In this document: positions 60,988 through 64,000 of the stretch, piece by piece
Layout of the letters: the number at the start of each line of letters is the position of its first letter
Numbering within the stretch: position 1 is the first letter of the stretch
Assembly: GCA_016709145.1 (NCBI GenBank)
Contig: JADJEK010000008.1
Location: 116,148-180,147, forward strand
Direction: 5' to 3'
Length of the DNA stretch: 64,000 nucleotides
From: Planctomycetota bacterium
GTDB lineage: Bacteria > Planctomycetota > B15-G4 > JADJEK01
Program-made: the position numbers and the translations under genes
Notes under the pieces: generated by a model
Seen by the model: the letters and a program-made list of their open reading frames with translations, nothing else
Told to the model about the DNA's origin: nothing
Database searches by the model: none

Positions 60988-63900
60988 ATGGACAACGCGT
61001 TCTTCGAGCGGCCGATCCTCAATTCGCCGTACTCGGTTCCCACGCGACACTGGGAACTCGATGCGCACGGCCAACCGACGCAGCGGATCGTCGATAAGCG
61101 CCGCAGCGCCGAATTCATCACGCCGATCCCAAAGCCGAAGAAAGCGAAGGGGCAAAGGGATCAGCCGAAACTGGGCTTCGACGTCGCGCAAGACATCTCC
61201 ACGCAGGAACAGCAGTACGAGCTGAAGTCGATCCTGAACCACGTCCGAAGGCTCGTCTCCGAGTGGCGCGCGCGAGAGAACTCCGTGGAATGGCGCGTCA
61301 CTCCGGAGACCGCGCGGCTGCTGAAACACTGGCGGCATCACGAGTTCAATCTCTACCGACCGTTCTTCTGTCAGATCGAAGCGGCCGAGACCGCGATCTG
61401 GCTCGTGGAGGTCGCGCCGCACTCGAAGGAGGGGAAGGACATCCTCGCGTATCTCGCCCGCGCCAACGGCGGTGATGACGCGGTGCTTTCGCGCATTGCG
61501 CTCAAACTTGCAACCGGCGCCGGTAAGACGACCGTGATGGCCATGTTGATCGCGTGGCAGACCCTGAACTCCGTGCGCCATCCCGGCAGCAAGCACTTCA
61601 CGCGCGGATTCCTGATTTGCACGCCCGGCCTGACGATCAAGGACCGCCTGCGCGTACTGCTGCCCAGCGACCCCGAGAACTACTACACGACGCGCGAGTT
61701 GGTCCCGGAGGACATGCGCGCCGACGTGAAGCGCGCAAAGGTCGTCATCACGAACTACCACGCGTTCATGCTTCGCGAGCGGCTCGAACTCTCGGCCGGC
61801 GGCCGTGCGCTGCTCACCGGCCGAACCGGCGACACGCTCCAAACTCGCGAGTCGGAAGGTCAGATGCTCCAGCGGGTCATGCCGGAACTGATGGGGATGA
61901 AGAACGTCCTCGTCATCAACGACGAAGCGCACCACTGCTATCGCGCGAAGAAAGAGGAGGCCGACGACAAGGCCCTGAAGGGCGAGGAACGCAAGGAGGC
62001 GGAGAAGAACAACGAGGCTGCACGCCTGTGGATCTCGGGCGTGGAGGCGGTGCAGCGCGCGCTCGGCGTTTCGCGTGTCTTCGACCTCTCGGCCACTCCG
62101 TTCTTCCTGCGTGGGTCCGGGTACGCCGAAGGCACGCTCTTCCCTTGGACGATGAGCGACTTCTCTCTCATGGACGCCATCGAGTGCGGCATCGTCAAGC
62201 TGCCCCGCGTCCCGGTTGCAGAGAACATTCCAGGCGACGAGTTGCCGATGTTCCGCAACCTCTGGGAGAACATCCGTCAGGACATGCCCAAGAAAGGGCG
62301 GAACCAGAGCGGCGATCTCGACCCCCTCAAGCTGCCCACACGCCTGCGGACTGCGCTGGAGGCCTTGTACGGTCACTACGCAAAGACGTTCGAGCTGTGG
62401 CGCCAAGGAGGAATCCGAGTTCCGCCCTGCTTCATCATCGTGTGCCAGAACACGTCGATCTCGAAGCTGGTCTTCGACTTCGTCTCCGGGTTCCACCGCA
62501 CGAACGAGAACGGCACGACGTCGTTCGAGAATGGCCGACTCGAGCTCTTCCGCAACTTCGACGACGTCACCGGGAATCCGCTCCCACGTCCGAACACGCT
62601 GTTGGTCGACAGTGAGCAGTTCGAGTCGGGCGAAGCGCTCGACAAGGACTTCCGCACCATGGCGGCGGACGAAATCGAGCGTTTTCGCCGCGAGATCGTC
62701 GAGCGCACTGGCGATGCGCGCAGCGCCGATTCGTTGACCGACGCGGAACTTCTTCGGGAGGTCATGAACACGGTCGGCAAGCCCGGTCAACTCGGCGCCT
62801 CGATCCGTTGCGTCGTCTCGGTTGCGATGCTGACCGAAGGATGGGATGCGAACACCGTGACGCACATCCTCGGCATCCGCGCGTTCGGGACGCAGCTCCT
62901 GTGCGAGCAGGTCGTCGGCCGCGCACTCCGACGTCAGTCCTACGAACTCAACGACGACGGCCTCTTCGGCGTCGAATACGCCGACGTGTTCGGCGTGCCC
63001 TTCGACTTCAACGCGAAGCCCGTCGTTGTGAAGCCGAAGCCGCCGCAGAAGACCGAACTCGTGCACGCCGTGCGTCCTGAACGTGACTCACTCGAGATCG
63101 TGTTCCCACGAGTCACCGGTTATCGAGTCCAACTTCCCGAGGAGCGAATCGAGGCGTCGTTCAACTCCGACTCGATCCTCACGCTCAACCCCGGACTCGT
63201 CGGGCCGACGAAGACGCGCAATTCGGCCATCATCGGCAAGCCGGCCGATATGACTCTCGACTGGCTCAAGGAACAGCGCAAGTCGACGATCCTCTTTCAC
63301 CTCACTCACCGGTTGATTTATCAGAAGTGGCGTGACGCGAACGATGAGCCGCGGCTCAACCTCTTCGGCGAATTGAAGCGCGTCGCCAAGCAATGGCTCG
63401 ACACGTGTCTCGTTTGCGAAGGCGGAACGTACCCCGCCCAGCTTCTTTACCTCGAGCTCGCCGATAAGGCGTGCGAGCGCATCACGGCGGGCATCGTTCG
63501 TCGCTTCCGCGGCGAGCAACGGATCGAAGCGCTGATTGATCCCTACAACGCGATTGGCTCGACGCGACACGTGCGCTTCCATACATCATGCCCGAACCTC
63601 TGGGACACGAGGGGGCCTCCTCCGAAAAACCACGTCAATTGGGTCGTGTACGACTCCAAGTGGGAAGCGGAGTTCTGCCGCGTGGTGGAGAGCCATCCCC
63701 GAGTGGTCGCTTACACGAAGAACCACGGCCTCGGATTCGAAGTGCCGTACCGCTATGGATCCGAACAGAAAGCGTATCGGCCGGACTTCATCGTGCTCGT
63801 GGACGACGACCGTGGCGCGACTGACCCGTTGCGGCTCGTCGTCGAGGTGAAGGGGTACCGCGGCGAGGATGCGAAGGACAAGAAGACGACGATGGAAGAG

Positions 63901-64000
63901 TACTGGGTGCCGGGGGTGAACCAATTGGGTATGTACGGCAGGTGGGATTTCGTCGAGCTCACCGACGTGTTCGAGATGGAAGCGGATTTCGAGGCAAAGA
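60988..64000 (+). CDS. Type III-like restriction endonuclease (helicase-nuclease), right-truncated
   Basis: The frame is open from ATG 60988 to the end of the window (1004 codons); the start could also be GTG 60982. The protein has a DEAD-like helicase: Walker A ATGAGKT (about residue 175), DEAH at 312-315, LSATPFF, and motif VI VVGRALRR. Near the right end comes a PD-(D/E)xK-type nuclease, Pro932-Asp933 (RPDFIVL) and Glu953-Val-Lys955 (VVEVKGYR). This matches the BPTD_3080-type restriction endonucleases, which resemble the Res subunit of type III systems. Such proteins of about 1000 aa cut DNA when the partner methylase has not modified the site. The partner is not in the window. The stop is just beyond the right edge. 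Confidence 0.85.
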   Translation, partial: MDNAFFERPILNSPYSVPTRHWELDAHGQPTQRIVDKRRSAEFITPIPKPKKAKGQRDQPKLGFDVAQDISTQEQQYELKSILNHVRRLVSEWRARENSVEWRVTPETARLLKHWRHHEFNLYRPFFCQIEAAETAIWLVEVAPHSKEGKDILAYLARANGGDDAVLSRIALKLATGAGKTTVMAMLIAWQTLNSVRHPGSKHFTRGFLICTPGLTIKDRLRVLLPSDPENYYTTRELVPEDMRADVKRAKVVITNYHAFMLRERLELSAGGRALLTGRTGDTLQTRESEGQMLQRVMPELMGMKNVLVINDEAHHCYRAKKEEADDKALKGEERKEAEKNNEAARLWISGVEAVQRALGVSRVFDLSATPFFLRGSGYAEGTLFPWTMSDFSLMDAIECGIVKLPRVPVAENIPGDELPMFRNLWENIRQDMPKKGRNQSGDLDPLKLPTRLRTALEALYGHYAKTFELWRQGGIRVPPCFIIVCQNTSISKLVFDFVSGFHRTNENGTTSFENGRLELFRNFDDVTGNPLPRPNTLLVDSEQFESGEALDKDFRTMAADEIERFRREIVERTGDARSADSLTDAELLREVMNTVGKPGQLGASIRCVVSVAMLTEGWDANTVTHILGIRAFGTQLLCEQVVGRALRRQSYELNDDGLFGVEYADVFGVPFDFNAKPVVVKPKPPQKTELVHAVRPERDSLEIVFPRVTGYRVQLPEERIEASFNSDSILTLNPGLVGPTKTRNSAIIGKPADMTLDWLKEQRKSTILFHLTHRLIYQKWRDANDEPRLNLFGELKRVAKQWLDTCLVCEGGTYPAQLLYLELADKACERITAGIVRRFRGEQRIEALIDPYNAIGSTRHVRFHTSCPNLWDTRGPPPKNHVNWVVYDSKWEAEFCRVVESHPRVVAYTKNHGLGFEVPYRYGSEQKAYRPDFIVLVDDDRGATDPLRLVVEVKGYRGEDAKDKKTTMEEYWVPGVNQLGMYGRWDFVELTDVFEMEADFEAK

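Noticed and set aside
1..64000. tRNA, rRNA or riboswitch genes
   Set aside because: No cloverleaf with the expected conserved bases, no rRNA sequence and no known riboswitch motif was recognised by eye.

Overview
The window is high-GC bacterial DNA, dense with genes. Most products are predicted to be secreted or surface proteins. The mix is typical of Planctomycetota: SBBP/FG-GAP/parallel beta-helix/kelch giants, a carboxypeptidase-regulatory-like repeat protein, DUF4394, a GH2 enzyme with DUF2891, an Mla-type lipid transporter, and ECF sigma factors with membrane-linked partners. The phylum is an inference from gene content; no rRNA or tRNA gene was seen and no finer placement is offered.

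Layout. 1-737 is the 3' part of purM. 1090-5388 (+) is a two-gene cassette (SBBP beta-propeller protein, then FG-GAP propeller protein, 4-nt overlap). It is bracketed by an exact 45-bp duplication of the purM 3' end. A 13-C tract splits the first gene's signal peptide from its body by one frame. 5602-8240 (+) holds two tandem secreted beta-helix proteins. 8267-9976 (-) is a lipoprotein of the alkaline phosphatase superfamily, followed by a 164-bp element with 25-bp perfect terminal inverted repeats and a secreted unknown. 11596-15142 (-) is an Mla-like operon (permease with fused STAS-like domain, ATPase, MlaD, PqiC-like lipoprotein). 15212-17732 (-) has a secreted secretin-N-like protein, an ECF sigma factor with a fused membrane segment, and a putative methyltransferase. 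17866-23981 (+) has a ChaN/hydrolase-like fusion lipoprotein, a DUF72 protein, a cysteine-synthase-like enzyme, a small flagellar-rod-like protein and an alpha/alpha-toroid protein. 24099-29744 (-) has GH2-DUF2891, an AlkA-like glycosylase and a B12-binding radical SAM protein.

29980-31106 (+) is a sigma/anti-sigma pair. 31933-43128 holds two M12-type metalloprotease paralogues flanking a second, inverted copy of the SBBP/FG-GAP cassette and a large carboxypeptidase-regulatory-like protein. 43198-45882 (-) is a kelch/TSP3/HAF protein; 46036-49948 (+) encodes an ATP-grasp enzyme and an M14 carboxypeptidase. 50028-54967 (+) carries three tandem seven-bladed FG-GAP proteins whose leaders can fold their ribosome-binding sites into hairpins. 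55091-60598 (-) has a triplicated DUF4394 protein and two mosaic beta-helix paralogues. 60988-64000 (+) is the open-ended start of a type III-like restriction helicase-nuclease.

Themes. Seven secreted proteins with unrelated front halves end in what looks like the same C-terminal beta-rich module, a candidate sorting or anchoring domain. GGGGAC...GTCCCC palindromes appear only between convergent genes. The strongest candidate for something undescribed is the SBBP/FG-GAP two-gene cassette: present twice, once inserted at a gene 3' end with target duplication, and apparently switchable through a poly-C tract.
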